Shown here piece by piece: positions 1 to 6,214 of a stretch of DNA of 8,131 nucleotides. Below the pieces are notes generated by a model, which worked only from the letters and a program-made list of their open reading frames with translations, did not search any database and was not told the origin of the DNA. Where the stretch lies: NCBI GenBank assembly GCA_964480945.1, contig CAYZRX010000113.1, positions 1-8,131 on the forward strand, written 5' to 3'. The position numbers and the translations under genes are program-made. The stretch is from VGWB01 sp964480945. GTDB lineage: Bacteria; Bacteroidota; Ignavibacteria; UBA10030. The first letter of the stretch is position 1; every line of letters begins with the position of its first letter.

Positions 1-2
1 GA

Positions 3-46
3 GTCGAAGAATCATGAACTAAACGAATCGGTGTCGAAAGATCATG
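3..46 (+). repeat. Imperfect direct repeat around the kinase start
   Basis: GTCGAAGAATCATG (3-16) recurs as GTCGAAAGATCATG (33-46), 12 of 14 bases matching and exactly 30 bases apart. Each copy ends in an ATG. The first ATG (14-16) opens a two-codon frame, ATG AAC TAA, and the second is the chosen start of the kinase. This could be a small tandem duplication or chance. Whether the mini-frame is translated is unknown. Confidence 0.35.
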
Positions 47-772
47 GCCAGTCCTGTTAGTACCCATTCAAGCGAGAACGAGTTGATGTCGAGGATCTCA
101 CACGAACTGCGTACTCCTCTTACATCGATTATCGGATATGCCGAGGTGATGCTCAGCGATCCGCGCTTGTCGCCCGATGTCAAACGCGAATATGTAGAGA
201 TCATACGGGACGCGGGGAAGCGCCTCTCAAATTTTCTCGACAACTACTTTGACGAGGCTTTTGCTGACCGCGAAGAAAAAGTGCTCGACCAGCCTCTCGC
301 CGAGGACCTCTCCCTCGTCATCAAATGGTCCGTCGATCTCGTCGCTGTCGATGCCGAGTCAAAGGGCGTCTTCATCGCGCCACATTGTAACAAGATGGAC
401 ACCCCGGCCTACATCAACTTGACGCACCTTGTGCATATCCTTCAGAACATCCTCACAAACTCGATTGAGGCGGCCCCAAGGGACGGGAGGATCCTGATCG
501 ATGTCGTCCGGGATCAGTCGTTCGTGGAAATCCGCATAATCACTGCAGATGTTGGGATCTTGAGCACTTCCGTGAGCGAGGTCTGTCAGAACTTTAGATG
601 GATCCAATCTCCAGGCGTGGAGATAAGGGATAATGGTCTGGGTCTTGCATTTGCGAAACATGTTGTCGAACTTGAGGGCGGAGATTTGGCCGTTCAGACC
701 GAAAACCAACAAGGTTTGATGTTTAAGCTCCGATTCCCCGTTCGCAGCGAATCTTTCCGAACGAAAGTCTGA
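44..772 (+). CDS. Short HisKA-type sensor histidine kinase core, no sensor domain, degenerate G1 box
   Basis: The 242-residue product is a bare kinase core. The HisKA H-box ISHELRTPL has its phospho-acceptor at His20. The HATPase N-box NILTNSIEAA lies at about 135-144 (Asn135, Asn139) and the G2 motif NGLGLA at 197-202. The G1 box is damaged: DVGIL at 169-173 replaces the usual DxGxG, so the second glycine is Leu. There is no TM segment or PAS/GAF/HAMP domain, so the protein as called is cytosolic. The likely partner is the NtrC-type regulator 16 bases downstream, to which it would donate phosphate. The ATG at 44 is the first in-frame start after a TAA at 20-22, and its ribosome site is weak (GAAAG). 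An ATG at 86 would remove part of the first HisKA helix. It may be the C-terminal piece of a larger kinase whose upstream part lies in another frame. Family assignment is firm; catalytic competence and true N-terminus are uncertain. Confidence 0.85.
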   Translation: MASPVSTHSSENELMSRISHELRTPLTSIIGYAEVMLSDPRLSPDVKREYVEIIRDAGKRLSNFLDNYFDEAFADREEKVLDQPLAEDLSLVIKWSVDLVAVDAESKGVFIAPHCNKMDTPAYINLTHLVHILQNILTNSIEAAPRDGRILIDVVRDQSFVEIRIITADVGILSTSVSEVCQNFRWIQSPGVEIRDNGLGLAFAKHVVELEGGDLAVQTENQQGLMFKLRFPVRSESFRTKV

Positions 773-788
773 ACCTTCGGGTCAAAGT

Positions 789-2168
789 ATGGCACGAGAA
801 CGACTTATCTACGTTGTAGATGATGAAGAGACAATCGCGCGGCTTCTTGAGCACTGGGTGACCAAGAAGTGGGGATATCAATCGCGAGCATTCACCAGCG
901 GCGAAGCGTGCCTGGAGAATCTGAACGCAGGGCCGGACGTCGTCCTTCTCGACATCATGCTTCCGGGTATTGGAGGGGTCGACACGCTGAAGGAGATCAA
1001 GCAGCGCTACCCTGAGCTTCCCGTCATTATGCTCTCAGCGCAAGGCAAGATTGACGTTGCGATCGAGACGTTGAAACTGGGCGCGACCGACTACTTCAGC
1101 AAGCCCGTCGACTTTGCCAAACTGGAAGTGAGCGTCAAGAATGCGATTCAGACCCATGATCTGTCGCGTGAGGTAAGCCGCCTCCGCGAGGCTGTGGAAA
1201 AGCCCGTCCACTTCGAGAACATCCTCACGGACAACGGCGCCATGCAGGAAGTGTTCAAGCTGGTCCAAAAGGTGAAGGACAACGATATCTGCGTTCTGGT
1301 GCTCGGAGAGAGCGGCACAGGAAAAGAGCTGATCGCCCGGGCTATTCACTATAATGGCATTCGAAAGGATGAGCCGTTCGTTGTCGTGAATTGCGCATCG
1401 ATTCCGAGGGAACTTTTGGAAAGTGAGCTCTTCGGTCACGAGAAGGGGTCTTTTACCGGCGCGCACCAGCGAAGGATCGGGAAATTTGAGCAAGCGAACG
1501 GAGGAACCCTCTTTCTTGATGAAATCGGCGACCTTGATCTCAGCCTTCAGTCGAAACTCTTGCGCGTGATTCAGTCCAAACAATTTGAACGAGTCGGCGG
1601 CAACGAGACACTGACAGCCGAGGTCCGTCTGGTCTCAGCCACCAACCGGGATCTCGTCAAGGCGGTCGCTCAGAAGGAGTTTCGAGAGGATCTCTACTTC
1701 CGGCTTGCGACCTTTCCAATCCTCCTTCCGCCGCTCCGGGAGAGACGCTCCGACATCCTGCTCCTCGCCGAACATTTCCTCAGGAAGTTCTCCGAGGAGG
1801 TTTCGAAGCCAAACCTCGGGTTCTCCAAGAAGGCGCTGAAACTCCTGTATGACTATCCCTGGCCGGGGAACGTGCGCGAGCTCGAAAACGCGATTCAACG
1901 GGCGATTCTGATGACCGACGGAAACACGATCACGGAGAAGGACTTGCCGCTTGCCGTGGTAACGTTCGGCTCCGGTGACGAGAACAACTCAGGTTCACCA
2001 CTGTCGGTGGGAGTCGAAACGATCAAGCCCCTCGAGAAGATCAAAGAGGAATCAATTCGGCAGGCCCTCAAGATTACCGAGGGGAACATCGTGGAGGCTG
2101 CGAGACGGCTGAAGATCGGGCGCGCGACGATGTATCGCCTGATGAAAAAATTCAAGATCGAGGCGTAA
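789..2168 (+). CDS. NtrC-family sigma-54-dependent response regulator (REC-AAA+-Fis HTH)
   Basis: This 459-residue protein has the complete three-domain layout of an enhancer-binding activator. The receiver (about 5-120) has acidic Asp11/Asp12, phospho-acceptor Asp55, Ser83 and Lys105. The AAA+ domain (about 143-380) has Walker A GESGTGKE at 173-180, the sigma-54 contact loop as GSFTGA at 220-225 (Ser in place of the usual Ala), Walker B LFLDEI at 241-246, the REDLYFRL segment at 299-306 and sensor II GNVRELEN at 360-367. A Fis-type helix-turn-helix occupies about 431-455. Once phosphorylated, the family hexamerises and uses ATP to open sigma-54 RNA polymerase promoters. The ATG at 789 gives a normal receiver N-terminus; the upstream AAAG is a poor ribosome site, so translation may be coupled to the kinase ending 16 bases before. 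The input signal and target promoters cannot be read from this window. Confidence 0.96.
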   Translation: MARERLIYVVDDEETIARLLEHWVTKKWGYQSRAFTSGEACLENLNAGPDVVLLDIMLPGIGGVDTLKEIKQRYPELPVIMLSAQGKIDVAIETLKLGATDYFSKPVDFAKLEVSVKNAIQTHDLSREVSRLREAVEKPVHFENILTDNGAMQEVFKLVQKVKDNDICVLVLGESGTGKELIARAIHYNGIRKDEPFVVVNCASIPRELLESELFGHEKGSFTGAHQRRIGKFEQANGGTLFLDEIGDLDLSLQSKLLRVIQSKQFERVGGNETLTAEVRLVSATNRDLVKAVAQKEFREDLYFRLATFPILLPPLRERRSDILLLAEHFLRKFSEEVSKPNLGFSKKALKLLYDYPWPGNVRELENAIQRAILMTDGNTITEKDLPLAVVTFGSGDENNSGSPLSVGVETIKPLEKIKEESIRQALKITEGNIVEAARRLKIGRATMYRLMKKFKIEA

Positions 2169-2212
2169 CAAAGCCCCCGGCCCCTCTGATTCTCCTCTTC
2201 CCAGGAACCCCA

Positions 2213-2899
2213 TCAGGCTTCTGTAGACTTGTTGTCGCCGTCTGCAGGTGCGATGCCGTGCTCGATTGCATAGCGGACAAGGTTGGCGACCTCGTGGATA
2301 TCGAGCTTTTGCATGATGTTGGTGCGGTGCGTATCGACCGTCCTCGGGCTGATGTTCAATTGATCGGCAATCTGCTGGTTCGTCAATCCCTTCACAACCA
2401 GCGTCAGGATTTCCTTTTCCCTTCGCGTCAGCGGCATGTCGTCTGCCTTCGGCCGCTGCCCCGCTGCCTCGACGCGACGAAGGTAACCCTCCGCCATGAT
2501 CTGGGAAACGCGCGGGCTGAAGAATCGCTCTCCCCGCACAACCGCCCTGATAGCTGCTGAAAGCTCTTCCTTCCCGGCACTTTTTAGAACATAGCCGCCG
2601 GCGCCTGACTTCAATATCTGGTAGACGTACTCCTCGCTTTCGTGCATCGTCAGGACAAGGACGTTCACCTCGGGATATTTCTTCTTAATGATTCGGGTTG
2701 CCTCGATCCCCGAGAGCTTCGGCATCGAGAGGTCGATGATAAGAACGTCGGGACGCAGCTGCCTTGTCTTTTCAACAGCCTCCCCGCCGTCCTCCGCTTC
2801 GCCGACCACCTCGAAATCCTTGTTCGTCTGCAGGAGGGTGGCAATGCCCGTCCGAATCAACGTGTGATCGTCAGCGAGAAGAATCCGAATCTTATCCAT
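2213..2899 (-). CDS. NarL/FixJ-family response regulator (REC-LuxR-type HTH)
   Basis: The product has 228 residues. The receiver domain (about 4-120) has Asp10/Asp11, phospho-acceptor Asp56 (in VLIIDLSMP), Thr84 and Lys106. A linker leads to a LuxR/GerE-type DNA-binding domain beginning LTRREKEIL at 157-165, with the recognition region around NISPRTVDTHRTNI (182-195). Such proteins dimerise on phosphorylation and bind promoters, usually as sigma-70-type activators or repressors. The ATG at 2899 lies inside the last codons of the upstream kinase, giving an 8-base overlap. No clear Shine-Dalgarno precedes it, which points to translational coupling with that kinase. The length and every key residue are normal. 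The gene converges on the NtrC-type regulator, with only 44 bases between their stop codons. Target genes are unknown. Confidence 0.96.
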   Translation of the reverse strand: MDKIRILLADDHTLIRTGIATLLQTNKDFEVVGEAEDGGEAVEKTRQLRPDVLIIDLSMPKLSGIEATRIIKKKYPEVNVLVLTMHESEEYVYQILKSGAGGYVLKSAGKEELSAAIRAVVRGERFFSPRVSQIMAEGYLRRVEAAGQRPKADDMPLTRREKEILTLVVKGLTNQQIADQLNISPRTVDTHRTNIMQKLDIHEVANLVRYAIEHGIAPADGDNKSTEA

Positions 2900-5603
2900 C
2901 GGCTTGCGATTCTTTCAGTGGGACTTCTACAATGATTTCCGTACCCCGGCCGGGGCTCGAATCGAGCGTGAACATTCCGCTGAACGAGGCTGCCCGCTGG
3001 CGCATGCTCACCAATCCCATCCCGTGTCCTCGTGCAATCCGCTGGTCAAACCCCTGAGCGTGAAAACCTTTTCCGTCATCGTCGATGACCAGCCTCAGGC
3101 TCCGGGAATCGCCGATCAGCTGGACGTTGACCTCACTGGCGGCCGCGTGCTTCGCCACGTTGTTCAGGGCTTCCTGGGCAATACGGTAGAGGCCGACTTC
3201 AATACCGGGATCGAGTCGCTCGCTGACCCCCTGTACATGAACGTTGACTGCGAGATTGTTCCGCTTCGAAAACTGGTCGCAAAGCAGTCGCAGAGCCGGC
3301 GCGAGCCCAAAGTCAACTAGAACGCTCGGCATGAGATTATAGGAGATCTCCCTCGCTTCGTTCATCGCGGTGTCGAGCAGCCCTTTGATGTCCGCCGTCC
3401 GCCGGCGATCCTCGTCGCCCTGAAGGCTCGCCGCATCCTCGAGGATTTCGACATTGAACTTGATCGCCGTCAGCATCTGTCCCAGGCTATCATGAATTTC
3501 GCGGGCAATCCGCCGCCGCTCTTCTTCTTGCGCGTTCACGCGCGCGCCAGCAAGCAGCTCCAGCTCCCGCTCCCGCTCGAGAAGGTTGCTGTACAGCTGG
3601 GCGTTCGTCAACGCTATGGACGATTTCTCAGCAAGAGAGTTCAACAGTCGTATCTCGCGGGCTGAGAAATCGTGGTGTTCCCGATACCCAACGACCAATT
3701 GGCCCCGGATCTGACGCTCGACGTTGAGCGGAAAGCGCGCAGCGGAAACGATCTTCTCCTCCTTGAAGGAGGGGAACTCTTCGATGGGCAGATCCGGACT
3801 CGTCCCGAAGCCGTGCAGCACGGTTGGCTCCTTCTTCTGGATGATACTGAGAAGAACTCTCCCGGGGCGGAAGGGCTCCTCCTGCACGGGAAGCCGGTTT
3901 CCCTTTGCTGCCCTCCAACGCACGAGGTTCGATGCAAGATCCACCATCATCACGCCTGTCCAATCTGCCCGGGTCAGCGTTTTGGCCTGAAAGCAAATGG
4001 TGTTCAGGACCGTCTGCAGATCAACGGTCGATACAAGCTGACGGTCGATCGCGCTCAACGTCTCCTGTTCCCAGAGCCAGAGGGCGAGTTCTCTCTCGAG
4101 CTGCTTGCGTTGGGTGATATCTCGGAACGAAGCCTGAACTGCCGGCCGGCCGTTCCACGGAATGAGCCGGGCATTCACCTCGAGATCGATGACCTTCCCG
4201 GTCTTCGTGAGCCCCTTCAACTCGTCGTTTCGAAGAATGTTCTCGCCCGTCAACTGAGCCTGCTGCTCGCCCAGGATGAAGGAGCGACTGGACGGCGCAA
4301 TGGTATCGGAGAAGCTCGCCGCCCTCATGTCTTCGACAGAGTCGTAACCGAAGATTCTGACGGCGGACGGATTGACGAAGACGAGCTCCCCCTCCTGAAT
4401 GACAACGATCCCGTCCAGCGAACTTTCCACAATGCTCTGATATTTCTCCTGCGATTCCTCGAACTTGCGGGCCAGCTCCCGGCGCTCTGTCACGTCGTGG
4501 TACATGCCGACACATTCGAGCAGTGAACCTCCAGCGCCAACGACCGGAGAGATCATCAACCAGGCGTAAGCTACCTTGCCTTCCTCCCTCTGGAATTCCA
4601 CTTCACCGGACCACGCCTGCCCGCGCTTGAGCGTGTCAACGATGCAGTTCCAAAAATCTGTGCCGCTCGGACAACTGCCGGCCAACGCTTTCACCCTCTG
4701 AAACGGCGATTGGCCGAGAAGGGCGCTCATCTGCGACCCCGCCCAGCGCTCGTACGCCGGGTTGACGTATCGGGTTCTCCCTTCTGGATCGACGAGTTGA
4801 ATCGGGTTGATGGACTGGTCCAGCAAGGTCTCATAACGCCGTCGGCGTTCCTCAAATTGACGGCCTCGCTTCGTGAGGATGACGGCGAGAACCACTCCGA
4901 CACCGAACAGAAAAAACGCGACGAAGAAACCTCGATAGGTAATCTTGTCCGTTGCGCTCCGGGACTCTTGAACTTGAATGAAATCCGCGACCAGCTCATC
5001 GCGGATGAGGCCGTCAAGACGTCTTCGCATCATTCTGAGAAAGTCGTCCCCCTCTGGCATAAACGTTCCCACACCGACGGGGACTGCTCCAGCGGCTGAC
5101 ATCTCTCGAGGCACCCTCGTGGTCGCTGCACGTTTCGCCGGTATCTCCGGCTGCGTAAACACGTTCCGAGATGACGCAACAAGGCGATTCGAGGCCCTTG
5201 AGATATGGCGAAATCGCGCTTGGAGGATCCCCCTGATCCTGTTTGGCGCTTGGTTCAGGAGTGAACGGTATTTGGAGTCGATCGTGTCGATCAGCTCCGT
5301 CAGTTTAATGAATCGGGGATAGAGCGCGGACTTCTTCCGCGGATCGGCAAACGCTTCGCGGCTTACGTAAAAGAGTTCTACAGAGTACTCATAGCCGGTG
5401 AGTGCAAGCGTATCTCGGGCGATGGAAGCCGAGAAGTCTCTGGCCGTGGCGGAAGCAGAGTTGAGGAACTGGGTCAGAAGATACGCGAGACCGAGACAGG
5501 CAGAGGTTAGGACAATCGCGAGAGCGAAGATGAGGTTTCGTTCAGACCGACTGAGGTTCGCGAGGTTCAACCACTTCCTGTTCGCGTCCGTCCTTTCCGC
5601 CAT
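2892..5603 (-). CDS. Membrane-bound PAS-PAS-GAF-HisKA_3 sensor histidine kinase
   Basis: The product has 903 residues. TM1 is at about 23-47 and TM2 at about 224-244, enclosing roughly 175 residues predicted outside the cytoplasmic membrane. A charged linker (245-258) leads to PAS 1 (about 254-375, ending in the YHDVTERREL type of signature), PAS 2 (about 384-500, ending SFRDITQRKQL) and a GAF domain (about 527-670). A likely coiled coil (671-695) precedes the HisKA_3 dimerisation domain, with REIHDSLGQ giving His704. The HATPase has N-box residues EALNN (811-815), G1 DDDGKGF (841-847), G2 GHGMGL (859-864) and a final GRGTEI (885-890), all intact. HisKA_3 kinases pair with NarL-type regulators, and the overlapping downstream gene is one. 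No HAMP domain is seen after TM2. The ATG at 5603 is the first usable start, since an in-frame TGA lies at 5610-5612. The signal is unknown; the extracytoplasmic region matches no sensor family I recognise. Confidence 0.95.
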   Translation of the reverse strand: MAERTDANRKWLNLANLSRSERNLIFALAIVLTSACLGLAYLLTQFLNSASATARDFSASIARDTLALTGYEYSVELFYVSREAFADPRKKSALYPRFIKLTELIDTIDSKYRSLLNQAPNRIRGILQARFRHISRASNRLVASSRNVFTQPEIPAKRAATTRVPREMSAAGAVPVGVGTFMPEGDDFLRMMRRRLDGLIRDELVADFIQVQESRSATDKITYRGFFVAFFLFGVGVVLAVILTKRGRQFEERRRRYETLLDQSINPIQLVDPEGRTRYVNPAYERWAGSQMSALLGQSPFQRVKALAGSCPSGTDFWNCIVDTLKRGQAWSGEVEFQREEGKVAYAWLMISPVVGAGGSLLECVGMYHDVTERRELARKFEESQEKYQSIVESSLDGIVVIQEGELVFVNPSAVRIFGYDSVEDMRAASFSDTIAPSSRSFILGEQQAQLTGENILRNDELKGLTKTGKVIDLEVNARLIPWNGRPAVQASFRDITQRKQLERELALWLWEQETLSAIDRQLVSTVDLQTVLNTICFQAKTLTRADWTGVMMVDLASNLVRWRAAKGNRLPVQEEPFRPGRVLLSIIQKKEPTVLHGFGTSPDLPIEEFPSFKEEKIVSAARFPLNVERQIRGQLVVGYREHHDFSAREIRLLNSLAEKSSIALTNAQLYSNLLERERELELLAGARVNAQEEERRRIAREIHDSLGQMLTAIKFNVEILEDAASLQGDEDRRRTADIKGLLDTAMNEAREISYNLMPSVLVDFGLAPALRLLCDQFSKRNNLAVNVHVQGVSERLDPGIEVGLYRIAQEALNNVAKHAAASEVNVQLIGDSRSLRLVIDDDGKGFHAQGFDQRIARGHGMGLVSMRQRAASFSGMFTLDSSPGRGTEIIVEVPLKESQADG

Positions 5604-5640
5604 GAGAACTCACGATACCTTTCGGTGGGTCAGGAAGCAT

Positions 5641-5676
5641 CGGAGCCTGATCCCATTGTTGCGGGATTCTGCTCCG
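5641..5676 (-). other. Intergenic inverted repeat (hairpin) upstream of the large kinase
   Basis: CGGAGC (5641-5646) pairs perfectly with GCTCCG (5671-5676), and inside it ATCCC (5650-5654) pairs with GGGAT (5663-5667), around an 8-base loop. The two stems are separated by a symmetric 3x3 internal loop (CTG against TCT). On the minus-strand transcript the internal loop faces AGA with CAG. No T-run follows on either strand, so it does not look like a standard intrinsic terminator. It lies between gcvH and the kinase, 38 bases before the kinase ATG, and could be a leader structure, a protein-binding site or an mRNA stability element. The pairing is visible; the role is not. Confidence 0.45.
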
Positions 5677-5695
5677 TGAACGAAAGATAGCCAAA

Positions 5696-5726
5696 GACGG
5701 CTCGAAATTCAACGAGCTCGAACGTC
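5696..5726 (-). terminator. Possible weak terminator hairpin after gcvH
   Basis: Just past the gcvH stop on the minus strand, GACG+GCTCG (5696-5704) can pair with CGAGC (5713-5717) and, across a 5-base bulge, CGTC (5723-5726), around an 8-base loop. In the direction of gcvH transcription the stem is followed by TTTGGCTATCTTTCG, which is only moderately T-rich. This could end or attenuate the accBC-gcvH transcript before the kinase, but the bulge and broken T-tract make it a weak candidate. Confidence 0.3.
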
Positions 5727-5743
5727 GGGGGACGCCGATGGGA

Positions 5744-6124
5744 CTACTTGGCAACCAGCTTCTTGTAGGCTTCGACGTCCAACAGGCTTGTCAGTTCTCC
5801 GGGATTCGTGATCTTCACCTTCACCATCCAGCCTTTACCGTAGGGATCCTTGTTCACGACGTCAGGACTGTTCTGAACCTCGTTGTTCGCCTCAACGACT
5901 TCCCCGCTCACGGGAGCATAGAGATCTGAAACCGCCTTCACGGCTTCGATCGTCCCGAACGACTTCCCCTGATCGACCTTCGTTCCTCCTGTGGGAAGCT
6001 CAACAAATACGACATCACCTAATTCACCCTGCGCATAGTCCGTGATACCCACCCAGCCGAACTCACCCTCGACTCGTATCCATTCATGGTCTTTGGTGTA
6101 TTTCAGGTTATCCGGAAAATTCAT
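5744..6124 (-). CDS. gcvH: Glycine cleavage system H protein (lipoyl carrier)
   Basis: The product has 126 residues, the usual length for GcvH. It starts MNFPDNLKYTKDHEW, the characteristic N-terminus. The lipoyl-attachment region reads GTIEAVKAVSDLYAPVSGE, placing the lipoyl lysine at Lys63. The C-terminal half with NPGELTSLLDVEAY is also typical. In glycine cleavage, the lipoyl arm carries the aminomethyl group from the P protein (decarboxylase) to the T protein (tetrahydrofolate-dependent) and is reoxidised by the L protein, all in the cytoplasm. The start at 6124 is chosen over an in-frame ATG at 6187, because GAGGG sits 4 bases upstream and the additional 21 residues resemble nothing in the family. 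The gene follows accC after 90 bases on the same strand. The P, T and L genes are not in the window, so it is separated here from its pathway partners. Confidence 0.95.
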   Translation of the reverse strand: MNFPDNLKYTKDHEWIRVEGEFGWVGITDYAQGELGDVVFVELPTGGTKVDQGKSFGTIEAVKAVSDLYAPVSGEVVEANNEVQNSPDVVNKDPYGKGWMVKVKITNPGELTSLLDVEAYKKLVAK

Positions 6125-6128
6125 GGTA

Positions 6129-6133
6129 CCCTC
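6129..6133 (-). promoter_or_regulatory. Ribosome binding site deciding the gcvH start
   Basis: GAGGG on the minus strand lies 4 bases before the ATG at 6124. It supports the 126-residue product over the longer frame that begins at 6187. Confidence 0.6.
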
Positions 6134-6214
6134 AGTGGTTTTATTAGTTAGGGGATCCACATACGCGTCTGACGTTAACAAATACATGCCAAATCATCAA
6201 GACCGCCTCGCCCC

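Noticed and set aside
790..812. TGGCAC at the start of the NtrC-type gene as a sigma-54 -24 element
   Set aside because: No GC dinucleotide occurs at the required -12 spacing, and the site is inside the coding start.
1035..1583. Minus-strand frame of 182 codons opposite the NtrC-type gene
   Set aside because: It is antisense to the conserved receiver and AAA+ coding sequence, with no domain seen.
2169..2212. Bidirectional terminator between the converging regulators
   Set aside because: Only a short CTGAT/ATCAG pairing is visible, with no strong stem or T-tract on either strand.
3672..4526. Plus-strand frame of 284 codons opposite the large kinase
   Set aside because: It is fully antisense to the PAS/GAF coding region, with a composition expected from a shadow frame and no recognisable domain.
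5656..5695. Sigma-70-like promoter for the large kinase on the minus strand (TTGGCT, 17 bases, CAGAAT)
   Set aside because: Each element matches the consensus at only 4 of 6 positions, the -10 overlaps the hairpin, and matches this weak are common by chance.
6125..6187. 21-residue N-terminal extension of GcvH from the ATG at 6187
   Set aside because: The family starts at MNFPDNLKYTKDHEW, a GAGGG site precedes that ATG, and the extension has no family-like sequence.
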